DNA of 64,000 bases from an uncultured Neisseriaceae bacterium (lineage in GTDB: Bacteria > Pseudomonadota > Gammaproteobacteria > Burkholderiales > Neisseriaceae): assembly GCA_946481965.1 (NCBI GenBank), contig CAMLPN010000002.1:51654-115653 (forward strand), written 5' to 3'. Below the pieces are notes generated by a model that saw only the letters and a list, made by a program, of their open reading frames with translations, ran no database searches and was not told the origin of the DNA. A program made the position numbers and the translations under genes. Below are positions 21,763-32,701 of this stretch, piece by piece (position 1 is the first letter of the stretch; every line of letters begins with the position of its first letter).

Positions 21763-21776
21763 TTGATATATATCAG
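21763..21776. promoter_or_regulatory. Putative FNR box between hemN and fnr-like gene
   Basis: TTGAT-ATAT-ATCAG, one mismatch from TTGATNNNNATCAA; about 55 bp before the fnr ATG. Confidence 0.6.
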
Positions 21777-21830
21777 ATTATCAAAATAGTATGTGGTTGG
21801 CAATGGATCGGTAAATACTAGATTATTATT

Positions 21831-22571
21831 ATGATAAAAATACACAAACAGAGTGAAATAGTACAAAATTTATGTGAAAAATGCTCTTTTCATGTACTGT
21901 GCGTGCCTGTGATGTTGAATGATAAAGAGATAAACGAACTCAATAGTGTGATTCGTCATAGCAGACGTTTGAAAAAGGGGGAATATCTTTTTCACGCTGG
22001 TGAGTCTTTTCGTTCGATATTTGCTGTACGTACGGGTTTTTTCAAAACTATAGTAAATAGTCAGGATGGTCGCGATCAGGTTACCGGTTTTTTTATGTCC
22101 GGAGAGCTTTTAGGGCTAGATGGTATTTGTAATAATTATTATAGCTGTGATGCAGTTGCTCTAGAAGACAGTGAGGTATGTGAACTGCCATTTGTGAATC
22201 TTGAACATGCAGGTAGTTTGATTCCTACAGTGCAGTCGCATTTTTATAGGATGATGAGCCAAGAAATTGTGCGCAATCAAGAAATTATGTTGATGTTGGG
22301 TAATATGCGTGCCGAAGAGAGACTGGCAGCATTTTTGATGAATCTATCGCAACGATTAAATAATCGTGGTTTTGCTGCCAATGACTTTATTTTGCGTATG
22401 TCTCGCGAAGAAATAGGCAGTTATTTAGGACTTAAGCTAGAAACGGTAAGTCGCACTTTATCTAAATTTCAACATGAAGGTTTGATTAAGGTGGAGCATA
22501 AGCATATTCAGTTGGTACAGCCATGGATTTTGCATGAAATCGTGCTTAGTTGCCAAAAAGCAGTAGGTTGA
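21831..22571 (+). CDS. fnr: FNR-type Crp family transcriptional regulator
   Basis: N-terminal CEKCSFHVLC cysteine cluster, cNMP-binding-like domain, C-terminal HTH MSREEIGSYLGLKLETVSRTLSKFQ. Confidence 0.88.
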   Translation: MIKIHKQSEIVQNLCEKCSFHVLCVPVMLNDKEINELNSVIRHSRRLKKGEYLFHAGESFRSIFAVRTGFFKTIVNSQDGRDQVTGFFMSGELLGLDGICNNYYSCDAVALEDSEVCELPFVNLEHAGSLIPTVQSHFYRMMSQEIVRNQEIMLMLGNMRAEERLAAFLMNLSQRLNNRGFAANDFILRMSREEIGSYLGLKLETVSRTLSKFQHEGLIKVEHKHIQLVQPWILHEIVLSCQKAVG

Positions 22572-23505
22572 TATTTAAAAAAATGAGATGATAACTATTT
22601 CAGACATAACGGATTTATTATTTAAGTTTTGCTAATGGTTGGCATTTACCGTTATCTTTAAAGAATATCGCTTATGATAAATTAGAATAAGCAATATAGT
22701 GTTGGAATGAGATAAGATTCGAAGTCGCCTCAGCTAAAATAAAATTTTGATACTTTAACTATCATAAAAAAATCTATTTATACCAATTGGAGTAGAGACT
22801 ACAAAAAATTTTTAATCAGCAGAATAACGATATAATATCCTTATGATATTTATATCCGATTAAATAAATATCTATCAACAGAGGATAAAATATGTTAAAT
22901 AGAAAGCTTCGTTAATTGGACTAATGCTGCTTATAAAAATAGTAAACAATTTGAAATAGGTAAATTAAATGTATAAGAAGAATTAGTAATTCATCTTTAA
23001 TTTACTGATTATTCTATAAGCTCAGATTTCATTATGATTCTTTTCATCGATAAATAAAAATAAATGATTTGATGTATTAGTTTAATATGTGAAATAAATA
23101 TATTATAAAGGCATAAATATTACTTAAGATAAAGAAAACTAATATTTGCTGGTAAGATTATATTTTAGGAAAATTGAAAAACTGAAAGAAATGTATGACA
23201 AAAGATCCTGTTGGTGTCAACGGATTGTCATATAACTTCAGTTTCCTGACAGGGATGATTTTTTAGGGTGAAACGCGAGAAAAAGCAGAAGGTTTTCAAT
23301 TCCCTGAAATTTAACATAGATAAAGATAAACCTAGAATAAACTATCATAAATATTTATTGGTTTCTCAAAATATTTTGTAATTACAGTTTTTTAGATCTG
23401 CAAATGTAGATATGACTGCTAATTGAAAAAGATTATTGAGAAACTGATTAAGGTCGCCAAAATAACTCTATGGGTTAATCACAAGTTTTATCAATTGCGT
23501 GTAAA

Positions 23506-24288
23506 TCAACCAAAATTGGCCATTGCGGCAAGTTTGAGTGTGTCTTTGCCATAAATCTGCGCAGTAAAGTGACGCATCCAGCGTATTTTACGCAGGCTGG
23601 TTTGAATAATGGTCTGGGTTTGCTCTGGTTGCTGAGCAATAAACTGATGCCACAATTGCCGCGCTTCTAAAGCAACGCCAAATTTAGTCATCAATTGTGC
23701 ACCAGAATGCAGATAACATAATAAATCGCGAGCATGGCAGTGCGGTAACGTCATGGCTGTAAGCGGATCATCTTCAAAATCGATAAATCCTATTTGTTTG
23801 TCATTGATAAAGATCATGTTACGAGCGAAGCATTCACTTAAGTACTGTTGATGCTGGTGTACCTGAGCTATGGCATTAAGACCCAGTAACCAGCGTTGAA
23901 GCAAAGTTTGTTTTACTTTACGACACGCCCACCATTCTGCTTCGAGATTCTTTTCTCCGATATTACTAATCATGGTAGCGGTAGTTTGTTGCGCCAGTAC
24001 TTTAGGCACACAGATACCGGTTTGTGAAAGTGCATGCAACCGTTGTACTTCTGTTCGTAATGAAGAAACGCCTCCCAGATTGGGAACCGGTTGTAACATG
24101 GTTATACCGGTAATTTGCTGAGCAAGTTTTAACAATCGATATCGCCACATACTGTTACGTGCACCTGCCTGTCTTACCCAAACAACTTCGCCACTAGTTA
24201 ATGTGTGCTTTTGCATTAATTTGCTTTGCTTGCCCAAACATTGCTGTAGTGCTTGCTGGTAAGAGGTGGAGTAATTGGTTTGTGACAT
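23506..24288 (-). CDS. LPS-kinase/RIO-like serine/threonine kinase family protein
   Basis: 260 aa; C-terminal catalytic-like motifs CFARNMIFINDKQIGFIDFEDDP. Confidence 0.65.
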   Translation of the reverse strand: MSQTNYSTSYQQALQQCLGKQSKLMQKHTLTSGEVVWVRQAGARNSMWRYRLLKLAQQITGITMLQPVPNLGGVSSLRTEVQRLHALSQTGICVPKVLAQQTTATMISNIGEKNLEAEWWACRKVKQTLLQRWLLGLNAIAQVHQHQQYLSECFARNMIFINDKQIGFIDFEDDPLTAMTLPHCHARDLLCYLHSGAQLMTKFGVALEARQLWHQFIAQQPEQTQTIIQTSLRKIRWMRHFTAQIYGKDTLKLAAMANFG

Positions 24289-24598
24289 TTGTGTTTTTAG
24301 CTGGCTATAAAAATGAAGAATGATTCTACTATAGTTGTGGTTCTATCTTGGTTCAGCAATTTAAATTAGTAACTTTTATTCTAACAATCGATTTAATTGT
24401 TTTTAAAATCTTTGATTTTGATTATATTAGCAAAATTATTATTCAATATATACTTAATTTGTAAAAATAAATTAATGATTTAAGGATTAATGTAGGAAAA
24501 TGATATAGATGATAGTTAAAGCCATAAGATGTGCTGAAAGGTTTTAACATAACATTTTGCTGATCAGTACAACTAGTATGAGCAATAAAATTAGTGTG

Positions 24599-24641
24599 AA
24601 AATTGTGCCAGTTATCAATTACAGATAACTGGCACAATTAT
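24599..24641 (-). terminator. Terminator downstream of the potGHI-like operon
   Basis: Perfect 16-bp inverted repeat AATTGTGCCAGTTATC-aattaca-GATAACTGGCACAATT with a short T-run on the minus strand. Confidence 0.75.
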
Positions 24642-24658
24642 TATTTACTTGGTTCAGA

Positions 24659-25522
24659 TTATTGATTTTGGTTGTAAGCCTCAACCATTTCCCTCTCGCG
24701 ACGAGTACTCTGGCGCATCATCAAGTAGTTAAAGCCAATCGCCATTGTGCCAACTAGAGCAATGATGATGGTCGCTAGTACGTTCATTTGCGGATCCAGT
24801 CCCAGTTTGATTTTAGAAAATATGATCATTGGTAAGGTAGAGGAACCTGGTCCGGAAAGGAATGATGCGATCACTAAATCATCCATTGATAGGGTAATAG
24901 AAAGGAGGAAGCCAGAAGCTATCGCTGGTGCAATCGATGGCAAAGTAATTAAAAAGAAAATTTTTAAGGGTCGTGCGCCTAAATCTTTTGCTGCTTCTTC
25001 TATTGACTGGTCCAGTTCAAGTAATCGAGAACGGATAATTACGGTAACATATGACATACACAGGGTAGTGTGTCCAAGCCAGATGGTAAAAAAACCTCGC
25101 TCAAAATAAAAGATATTTATGGTACTATTTTGTAAAAACATCTGTACCTGAATAATCAATAACAACATGGATAATCCGGTAATGATGTCAGGCATAACCA
25201 TCGGTGCGGAAACCATACCAGTAAATAAGGTGCTGCCACGGAAACGTTTTATGCGTGCCAAAGCATAACCAGCTAGTGTACCCAATACTACGGCAGCCGC
25301 AGCAGAGCAAACGGCAATGCGGATTGATAACCAGACAGCATCCAGTATTTGTTCATTATGCAGCAGTTTGCTATACCATGCAGTTGAGAATCCTCCCCAG
25401 ATAGTAACCAGTCGTGAACTATTAAAAGAATAGATGACTAGGACCACCAATGGCATATACAGGAATAATAATCCCAATAGCAACATTCCTTTCAGGAACC
25501 ATGAGGATTTTTGTTTATGCAT
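24659..25522 (-). CDS. potI: Putrescine/spermidine ABC transporter permease PotI-like
   Basis: 287 aa permease; EEAAKDLGARPLKIFFLITLPSIAPAI EAA loop; linked to potH/potG-like genes. Confidence 0.88.
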   Translation of the reverse strand: MHKQKSSWFLKGMLLLGLLFLYMPLVVLVIYSFNSSRLVTIWGGFSTAWYSKLLHNEQILDAVWLSIRIAVCSAAAAVVLGTLAGYALARIKRFRGSTLFTGMVSAPMVMPDIITGLSMLLLIIQVQMFLQNSTINIFYFERGFFTIWLGHTTLCMSYVTVIIRSRLLELDQSIEEAAKDLGARPLKIFFLITLPSIAPAIASGFLLSITLSMDDLVIASFLSGPGSSTLPMIIFSKIKLGLDPQMNVLATIIIALVGTMAIGFNYLMMRQSTRREREMVEAYNQNQ

Positions 25523-26483
25523 GGCTAGATCCTTTTTCTATTTCTCTGTTTTCAAAACGATGGAAAAGAACAATGGGAATAACCAGCAGCAAAACCATGA
25601 TGACAGCTAAGGCTGAAGCCAACGGCCAGTTGTTTTCATTAAAGAATGTTTGCCACAATACTTTACCAATCATCTGATTTTCTGTACCACCGACCAGTTC
25701 AGGGATGACAAATTCCCCAATAGCTGGAATGAATACCAGCATTGAACCAGAAATAATACCGGCTTTGGATAATGGCAGAGTAACTGAGCAGAAGGTTTTA
25801 ATAGGGCCTGCACCAAGATCCGCAGCGGCTTCCAGATAGCGATTATCCAGTTTCACTAATTGGGTATAAAGTGGCAGTATCATAAACGGCAAATAGGCAT
25901 AAACCATCACTAGAATAAGTGAAAAATTGTTATAAAACATATCTTTAGGGCTATCAATAATGCCCCATTTGAGTAGATAAGTATTGATAATACCATTACG
26001 TCCCAGCAGGCTTATCCATGCATAGACACGTAATAAAAATGATGTCCAGAAGGGTAGCATGATGGCCAGTAATAAACCGTTGCGGTATCTTTCTGGTGCA
26101 CGTGAAATAGTGTAGGCAATAGGATATCCAGCCAGCAAACAAATGAAAGTAGTAATAAACGCCGTTTTAATGGATAACCAGTAAGCCAGTAGAAAGGTAT
26201 TATTCCCCAGATTACCCAGAAACATTTGTCCGAGAGAATGCCAGAAATCATTAAAAATTTCGCTATAATTTTGATAGCTGATAAGGATATTTACTCTACC
26301 CATTTCTTCATTGGCTATGTACAAAGGGGTATATGGCGGAATAGCGATATCCTGTTCGGCAAAACTGATTTTTAACACGATAATGAAGGGCACGAGAAAA
26401 AGTAGTAGCAACCATATATAAGGAATGCCAACTACTACTCCCTGTGAAGGGCGTAGCCCTTTGAGGCGATTAATCCAATTCAT
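25515..26483 (-). CDS. potH: Putrescine/spermidine ABC transporter permease PotH-like
   Basis: 322 aa permease; LEAAADLGAGPIKTFCSVTLPLSKAGI; overlaps the potI start by 8 nt. Confidence 0.88.
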   Translation of the reverse strand: MNWINRLKGLRPSQGVVVGIPYIWLLLLFLVPFIIVLKISFAEQDIAIPPYTPLYIANEEMGRVNILISYQNYSEIFNDFWHSLGQMFLGNLGNNTFLLAYWLSIKTAFITTFICLLAGYPIAYTISRAPERYRNGLLLAIMLPFWTSFLLRVYAWISLLGRNGIINTYLLKWGIIDSPKDMFYNNFSLILVMVYAYLPFMILPLYTQLVKLDNRYLEAAADLGAGPIKTFCSVTLPLSKAGIISGSMLVFIPAIGEFVIPELVGGTENQMIGKVLWQTFFNENNWPLASALAVIMVLLLVIPIVLFHRFENREIEKGSSHA

Positions 26484-26502
26484 AACAAAAACCTCAATGC
26501 CA

Positions 26503-27633
26503 TTAATATGTCAGCGGACTAGCTTGAGTATCTGGCCAACTGATGTAAACTTTTTCTTCCCATGTTGGCATGGGTATATTGCTTTGTTCCCAGTATGAAG
26601 ACAAAACCTGACTTTTAATGATTTTCCCCGATGGCAACTGAATATGAAAAATGCCGAAGCTACCAAGATAAGCAATTTCTTTCACAATACCCACTGACCA
26701 GTTGTATTGCTGCTGTGGTTGCTCACGATAAATATTTATATCCTCTGGACGAATAGAGAGCCAGATATCCTGATCTTCGGGTCCGCTAATCCCGTGACCC
26801 AGATAAACCAGTTGTTCGATATCAGAGCAATGAATGATGGTATGATCAGAACCGTCTTCGGTAACGATTCCAGGCAGAATATTGGTTTCGCCCATGAATT
26901 CGGCAGTAAAACGGCTGTTTGGGTAGTCATAGATATCAGATGGTGTGCCTACCTGCATAAGTTGTCCGTCTGACATAATAGCAATACGAGACGCCATCGT
27001 CATGGCTTCCTCCTGATCATGGGTAACCATAATGCAGGTGGCACCAACTTTTTCCAAGGTATTAACTAGTTCAAGTTGGGTTTGTTGGCGAAGTTTTTTA
27101 TCCAGCGCGCCTAGTGGTTCATCCAATAATAGTAATTTAGGACGTTTGGCCAGACTGCGGGCTAGAGCAACACGTTGTTGTTGTCCACCCGACAACTGAT
27201 GCGGTTTACGTTTGGCGTACTTGGTCATTTGCACCAGACGCAGCATTTCTTCTACGCGGGCAGCAATTTCATCTTTTGGTAGTTTGTCTTGTTTCAGTCC
27301 GAATGCAATATTTTGCTCTACAGTCATATGTGGAAATAATGCATAACTTTGAAACATCATGTTGATGGGACGATCGTAAGGTTGTAGCTTGGTAATGTCC
27401 TCGCCATCGAGAATGATCTGTCCTTGAGACGGTGTTTCCATTCCAGCTAACATGCGCAACAAGGTGGATTTACCGCTACCGGAGCTACCTAGCAAGGCAA
27501 ATATTTCATTTTTTTCAATAGTCAGATTGACATGGTCTACGGCGTAGTTATCGCCAAAGGTTTTGACGATATCTTTAATCTGTAAGTAATGTGCCTGATC
27601 AACATTGGGCTTGGTAGTTGAGTTTTCGCTCAT
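26503..27633 (-). CDS. potG: Polyamine ABC transporter ATP-binding protein PotG/PotA-like
   Basis: Start placed at MSENSTTKPN (27633), not the longer ORF start; Walker A GSSGSGKST, LSGGQQQRVALARSL, LLLDEPLGALD. Confidence 0.9.
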   Translation of the reverse strand: MSENSTTKPNVDQAHYLQIKDIVKTFGDNYAVDHVNLTIEKNEIFALLGSSGSGKSTLLRMLAGMETPSQGQIILDGEDITKLQPYDRPINMMFQSYALFPHMTVEQNIAFGLKQDKLPKDEIAARVEEMLRLVQMTKYAKRKPHQLSGGQQQRVALARSLAKRPKLLLLDEPLGALDKKLRQQTQLELVNTLEKVGATCIMVTHDQEEAMTMASRIAIMSDGQLMQVGTPSDIYDYPNSRFTAEFMGETNILPGIVTEDGSDHTIIHCSDIEQLVYLGHGISGPEDQDIWLSIRPEDINIYREQPQQQYNWSVGIVKEIAYLGSFGIFHIQLPSGKIIKSQVLSSYWEQSNIPMPTWEEKVYISWPDTQASPLTY

Positions 27634-28125
27634 GATAAGTTGCTCCAGAATAATCGTTCCAGCCAATGCAGTGCATATGCAAATGTTCTGTTGTGTATAA
27701 AGAACGATGCAAAAACAAGTCTGCTCCTGCCTTAAGAGGGTGCATTGTATGCAAGCATTTTGTATGGGGCAATGAAATTTAAGTGTTAATACATTAAAAT
27801 TCCATTTATCTAGGAAATCTTTGCATATAAACAAATATTTAGTGAAGCAACATTACTTAGATTAAATTTTGTTATGACAAAATAACGCAACTAATTGCTG
27901 TTTTGTATAAATGAAAATGCAAGTGATTAGGCCGTATTTAGAATGCTGCAAATAAGTGTTGTATTATAGCGCTTAAATATTGATATTTGGATAAAGTATG
28001 CTGGTTTTTGATCCAGATAAATGATTTTAGTTGTAATGGTTACCATTACTGAAATAATGGCTGGAAATAAGATTAATGAAAGCCATGTATGGCAGAAAAA
28101 AATAAGTGTTATTAACGAGGTTTAT

Positions 28126-29316
28126 GTGAATAAAAAAGTATTACTTGGCATTAGTGGTGGTATTGCAGCATATAAAAGTTGTGAGTTGGTGCGGTTGTTG
28201 AAAAAGGCAGGCCATCAGGTTAATGTGGTGATGACGCGTGCAGCAATGGATTTTATTAGCCCAACGACTTTTCAGGCTCTTAGTGGTGAACCGGTTTTTT
28301 TAGACACCCATGATGCTAATAGTGGTAATGGTATGGCCCATATTAATCTTTCCCGCCATGCTGATGTGATGCTGATTGCGCCGGCCTCAGCTAATACATT
28401 AGCTAAAATAGCTCACGGGGTAGCTGATAATTTGTTGACTACGTTAGTGGCGGCACGAAGCTGTCCGCTAGCTGTAGCGCCGGCGATGAATGTGCAAATG
28501 TGGAATAACCCACCTAATCAACGTAATCTGGCGCTATTAAAGCAGGATCAGATAAAGGTGTTTGGTCCGGCGACAGGAGAACAGGCTTGCGGAGAAGTTG
28601 GCAGTGGACGCATGCTGGAAGCTGAAGATTTAGCTGATTTGCTGTCTGATCTTTGGTCGCCATCATTATTAGAGGGTAAAAAAGTATTGATTACGGCAGG
28701 GGCGACATTTGAAGCAATTGATCCGGTACGCGGTATTACTAATATTTCCAGTGGCCAGATGGGTATGGCTTTGGCTCGTGCCTGTCGCGCTGCAGGGGCA
28801 TCTGTATCGTTGGTTTACGGTCAAGTACAGACAAAAATACCTGCTGGATTGAGTCATTATGAACAAGCGATTAGTGGTGATGCTATGTACGCTGCAGTTC
28901 ATCGTCTGATTGACCAACAGGATGTGTTTATTTCTGTAGCAGCTGTAGCCGATTATAAAGTGAAAAACCGCAGTGAACAGAAACTGAAAAAACAAGATGG
29001 CAAAAATGTTCCGGTTATTGAGCTCACAGAAAATGCCGATATTCTTGACTCTGTGGCAAAATTACCTGATCCACCGTTTTGTATTGGTTTTGCTGCAGAA
29101 AGTGAACATGTACTCGAGTATGGTCGTGCTAAACGCTTAAAAAAAGGGGTGCCATTATTGGTCGCCAATCAGGTTTCTCAGGCAATGGGTAAAAGCACCA
29201 ATCAGGTTATTTTACTAGATGATGAAGAAGAAATCGCTTTACCACAAATGAGTAAAAACGAGACTGCTACAGCTATCGTTACTCGGCTGGCTCAATTATT
29301 AAACAGCTTGGTTTAA
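28126..29316 (+). CDS. coaBC: Bifunctional phosphopantothenoylcysteine decarboxylase/phosphopantothenate-cysteine ligase
   Basis: GTG start VNKKVLLGISGGIAAYKSCELVRLLKK; PAMNVQMW; VLITAGATFEAIDPVRGITNISSGQMG. Confidence 0.94.
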   Translation: MNKKVLLGISGGIAAYKSCELVRLLKKAGHQVNVVMTRAAMDFISPTTFQALSGEPVFLDTHDANSGNGMAHINLSRHADVMLIAPASANTLAKIAHGVADNLLTTLVAARSCPLAVAPAMNVQMWNNPPNQRNLALLKQDQIKVFGPATGEQACGEVGSGRMLEAEDLADLLSDLWSPSLLEGKKVLITAGATFEAIDPVRGITNISSGQMGMALARACRAAGASVSLVYGQVQTKIPAGLSHYEQAISGDAMYAAVHRLIDQQDVFISVAAVADYKVKNRSEQKLKKQDGKNVPVIELTENADILDSVAKLPDPPFCIGFAAESEHVLEYGRAKRLKKGVPLLVANQVSQAMGKSTNQVILLDDEEEIALPQMSKNETATAIVTRLAQLLNSLV

Positions 29317-29381
29317 TTTAACTTAGCTTTTTAAATTAACGTTATTTATGTTTTCAATCTATCTATGATAAAGAATGGTTT

Positions 29382-29843
29382 ATGAGTAATTCTCAATTAT
29401 CTGTACAAATTAAAATTTTACATCCGTTAATGGCTGATCAGTTACCTCAATATGCTACATCTGGTTCAGCAGGGCTTGATCTACGAGCTTGTATTGAACA
29501 ACCGATAACTTTGCAACCGGGAGAAACTTATCTGGTCCCAACCGGATTGGCTATACATCTGGCTGATCCAAACTATGCTGCACTGATTTTACCGCGTTCC
29601 GGTTTGGGACATAAAAACGGTATTGTATTGGGTAATTTAGTTGGATTGATTGATTCAGATTATCAGGGTGAATTAAAAGTATCATTGTGGAACCGTGGAC
29701 AAGAAGAGTTTGTTATCGAACCGTTAGCGCGCATTGCGCAGATGATAATTATTCCGATTATGCAGGCGAATTTCACAGTAGTAGAGGAGTTCGCACAAAG
29801 TGACCGTGGAGAAGGAGGATTTGGCAGTACCGGTCATCAGTAA
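29382..29843 (+). CDS. dut: dUTP diphosphatase
   Basis: [62 protein letters not shown]. Confidence 0.96.
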   Translation: MSNSQLSVQIKILHPLMADQLPQYATSGSAGLDLRACIEQPITLQPGETYLVPTGLAIHLADPNYAALILPRSGLGHKNGIVLGNLVGLIDSDYQGELKVSLWNRGQEEFVIEPLARIAQMIIIPIMQANFTVVEEFAQSDRGEGGFGSTGHQ

Positions 29844-29867
29844 TTGAATTATTGCTATACAGATGAG

Positions 29868-29903
29868 AAGCAAGGTATCCCTCCAGGATAACCTTGCTTT
29901 TTG
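29868..29903 (+). terminator. Terminator after dut
   Basis: AAGCAAGGTATCC-ctcc-aGGATAACCTTGCTTTTTG (imperfect stem). Confidence 0.7.
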
Positions 29904-29969
29904 CCATGGCAATGGCGTTGAACTTTTTAAGTTTATCTGCTTCAGATGCAATTACCAAGACAACAATAT

Positions 29970-32033
29970 TTATTGCTGGCTATAACGATCAATCAAAGTT
30001 TGCTGCATATTGACCGGTGCTTCGGCGCCAGTTCGTTTTATACGTTGATATTCTCCATTGGGTTGCATCATCCAGGCACACTGATTATCAGAAAGTGCCA
30101 GCAAAAGAGCTTCTTTAATTATGCGGTGTTTTAAATCCGTTGTTTCTATTGGGGTACAAATTTCTACTCGTCTGAATAAATTGCGTCCCATCCAGTCTGC
30201 ACTGGATATCCATACTTTACTCTGACCTCCATTGGTGAAACAGAATACTCGTGCATGTTCAAGTAAGCGACCGACAATGGAACGTACTCTGATGTTTTCG
30301 GATAGGCCTTTGACGCCTGGGCGCAGAATACACATTCCACGAATAATCAGTTCTACCTGTACGCCAGCCTGACTGGCTTCATATAAAGCTTCAATGATAG
30401 TCGGCTCAACTAATGCATTCATTTTGGCAATAATACGTGCCGGTTTACCAGCTTTGGCATGCTCAATTTCTTCCGCGATACTGTCCAGTAGCATTTTATG
30501 TAAAGTGAATGGACTCTGAGCGATTTTATGCAGGTTGTTAGGTTGACCTAATCCGGTAATTTCCATGAAGACGGTGTTAATATCTCCGGTAATATCATCA
30601 TCGCAGGTCATTAGCCCTAAATCAGTGTAGATACGACTGGTTCCCTGATGATAGTTGCCGGTACTGATATGGGCATAACGTTTCAATTGGCCTTGTTCTC
30701 TGCGCACTATGAGTGCCATCTTGGCATGAATTTTATAGCCAAATACGCCAAATACAACGTGTGCTCCTACGGCTTCTAACTGACTTGCCCAGTTAAGATT
30801 GGTTTCTTCATCAAAGCGAGCCATTAACTCCACGACTACAGTGACCTGTTTACCAGCTAATGCTGCTTTCATTAATGCTTTAACCAAATCGGAACTGCTG
30901 CCGGTGCGGTAGATGGTCATTTTAATGGCAATGACTTCTGGATCCTCAGCCGCCTGCTGAATGAGACGTACTGTAGGTTCAAAAGACTGATAGGGATGGT
31001 AAAGTAAAACGTCTTCTTGTTGAATCACATCGAATAAATTGTGATTTTTATTCAGAGAGGTTGGAACGCCTGGAGTGAAGGGTTTAAACTTCAAATCATT
31101 ACGCTCAATCATGTCTGGAACAGCCATTAAACGTACTAAATTAACCGGACCATTTACCCGATATAGTTCATCCTTACTAAGATGAAAATGACTAAGTAGA
31201 AAATTGTATACATGTTCGGGACAATTATCGGCAACCTCCAATCTAACCCCGTCGCCGTATTGCCGATCCTGTAATTCACCGGCAATCGCCACACCAAGGT
31301 TTTCAAGATCTTCTTCAGCAACACTTAATTCACTGTCGCGCGTCAGTCTAAACTGATAACAGCCTTTTACATTCATGCCGGTGAAAAGAGTATGGACATG
31401 AGCATGTAGAATTGATGACAGAAATACAAAGCCGTCGTGACCATCGCATAGTTCTTTAGGTAATTGCAAAATACGTGGCAAAATACGTGGTGCTTGTACT
31501 ATCGCCATACCGCCTAGGCGACCAAATGCATCTTTTCCTTCTAATTCTACGGCGAAATTAAGTGATTTATTCAGTAAGCGCGGGAAAGGATGAGAAGGAT
31601 CAAGACCTATTGGCGTCAATATCGGTAATAATTCATGACGAAAATATTCGGCAACCCATTGTTGCTGTCCTTCATTCCAGGAACTACGAGGATAAAAAGA
31701 GATACCTTTTTTGCGTAATGCCGGAATTAATTCATCATTAAAAATGCGATATTGTTCCGCAATAATCTTATGTGCTTCTACCGTTACATTAGCAATAACT
31801 GTATCTGGTAATTCACCATTAATCAGTGGAATTTGTGGAGCCCGCTGCTTGGTACGACGTAACCATGCCATTCGTACTTCGAAAAATTCATCCAGATTAG
31901 AAGAAACAATACACAAAAAGCGTAAACGTTCTAGTAACGGAATCTGCTCATCCTGAGCCTGTGCCAGCACACGACGGTTAAAAGCCAACAGGCTCAATTC
32001 CCGACAAAGTAAGCGAGACTGCGATTGGGACAT
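29970..32033 (-). CDS. ppk: Polyphosphate kinase 1
   Basis: 687 aa; RELSLLAFNRRVLAQAQD, FLCIVSSNLDEFFEVRM, KMTIYRTGSSSDLVKALM, YAHISTGNYH. Confidence 0.96.
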   Translation of the reverse strand: MSQSQSRLLCRELSLLAFNRRVLAQAQDEQIPLLERLRFLCIVSSNLDEFFEVRMAWLRRTKQRAPQIPLINGELPDTVIANVTVEAHKIIAEQYRIFNDELIPALRKKGISFYPRSSWNEGQQQWVAEYFRHELLPILTPIGLDPSHPFPRLLNKSLNFAVELEGKDAFGRLGGMAIVQAPRILPRILQLPKELCDGHDGFVFLSSILHAHVHTLFTGMNVKGCYQFRLTRDSELSVAEEDLENLGVAIAGELQDRQYGDGVRLEVADNCPEHVYNFLLSHFHLSKDELYRVNGPVNLVRLMAVPDMIERNDLKFKPFTPGVPTSLNKNHNLFDVIQQEDVLLYHPYQSFEPTVRLIQQAAEDPEVIAIKMTIYRTGSSSDLVKALMKAALAGKQVTVVVELMARFDEETNLNWASQLEAVGAHVVFGVFGYKIHAKMALIVRREQGQLKRYAHISTGNYHQGTSRIYTDLGLMTCDDDITGDINTVFMEITGLGQPNNLHKIAQSPFTLHKMLLDSIAEEIEHAKAGKPARIIAKMNALVEPTIIEALYEASQAGVQVELIIRGMCILRPGVKGLSENIRVRSIVGRLLEHARVFCFTNGGQSKVWISSADWMGRNLFRRVEICTPIETTDLKHRIIKEALLLALSDNQCAWMMQPNGEYQRIKRTGAEAPVNMQQTLIDRYSQQ

Positions 32034-32129
32034 AATAAATACCTTTGACTGTTTTAATGTGTCAGTATTAGTCAGTTAATTTTAAGGGTATTAACCTTGT
32101 CACTAATCTGGCTGAGGGTCAAGTCCTAT

Positions 32130-32669
32130 TCATTCAGAAAGTAACCATGGATTCTGAATAAATTGGCATGGATTATTATAATTCAATACTTTAGCATAAT
32201 TGCCTGCAGCAGTGGCATTTGGTGGGATATCCTTAGTTACGACACTTCCGGCACCGATAGTCGCATTATCGCCAATACAAACATTTTCAATTACATTACA
32301 GTTGGGACCAATATAAACATTATTGCCAATAGTAGCTGCACTTCCTTGATTGGCCCCAATGACCGTATAAGGAGATAAATTGACATTATTTCCCAGACGT
32401 GCGGATTGATTGATAATCAATGGACCACCGTGACCAATATATAAACCATAGCCAATACAGGTATGAGGGCTGATAATAATGCCACTGCGTTTTTTTTGCC
32501 AGACATACATCGGATAGGCTAACTGGTGCCACCAGCCAGAAGCTGAAGCCAATCTAAGCCAAAAAGTGAAACGAAAGCCACGGTTAAACAAATATTGTTT
32601 AATAAAAGTACCCAAATCGGTACGACCACTATAACGAAATAAGTCGCTTTTAATCAGCTTAATAACCAT
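32130..32669 (-). CDS. Hexapeptide-repeat O-acetyltransferase (serine acetyltransferase-like)
   Basis: 179 aa; left-handed beta-helix repeats IGYGLYIGHGGPLIIN..IGNNVYIGPNCNVIENVCIGDNATIGAGSVVTKDIPPNA. Confidence 0.85.
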   Translation of the reverse strand: MVIKLIKSDLFRYSGRTDLGTFIKQYLFNRGFRFTFWLRLASASGWWHQLAYPMYVWQKKRSGIIISPHTCIGYGLYIGHGGPLIINQSARLGNNVNLSPYTVIGANQGSAATIGNNVYIGPNCNVIENVCIGDNATIGAGSVVTKDIPPNATAAGNYAKVLNYNNPCQFIQNPWLLSE

Positions 32670-32701
32670 AGATTTTGAATTGTAAGCTATTCAGTATATC
32701 A

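Noticed and set aside
23190-23320. Rhs-core-like string KDPVGVNG
   Set aside because: Too short and not followed by the usual Rhs NLYxYVxNxP pattern; probably coincidence.
24443-24637. 64-aa minus ORF overlapping the pot terminator hairpin
   Set aside because: Its start lies within the terminator palindrome; a real gene is unlikely.
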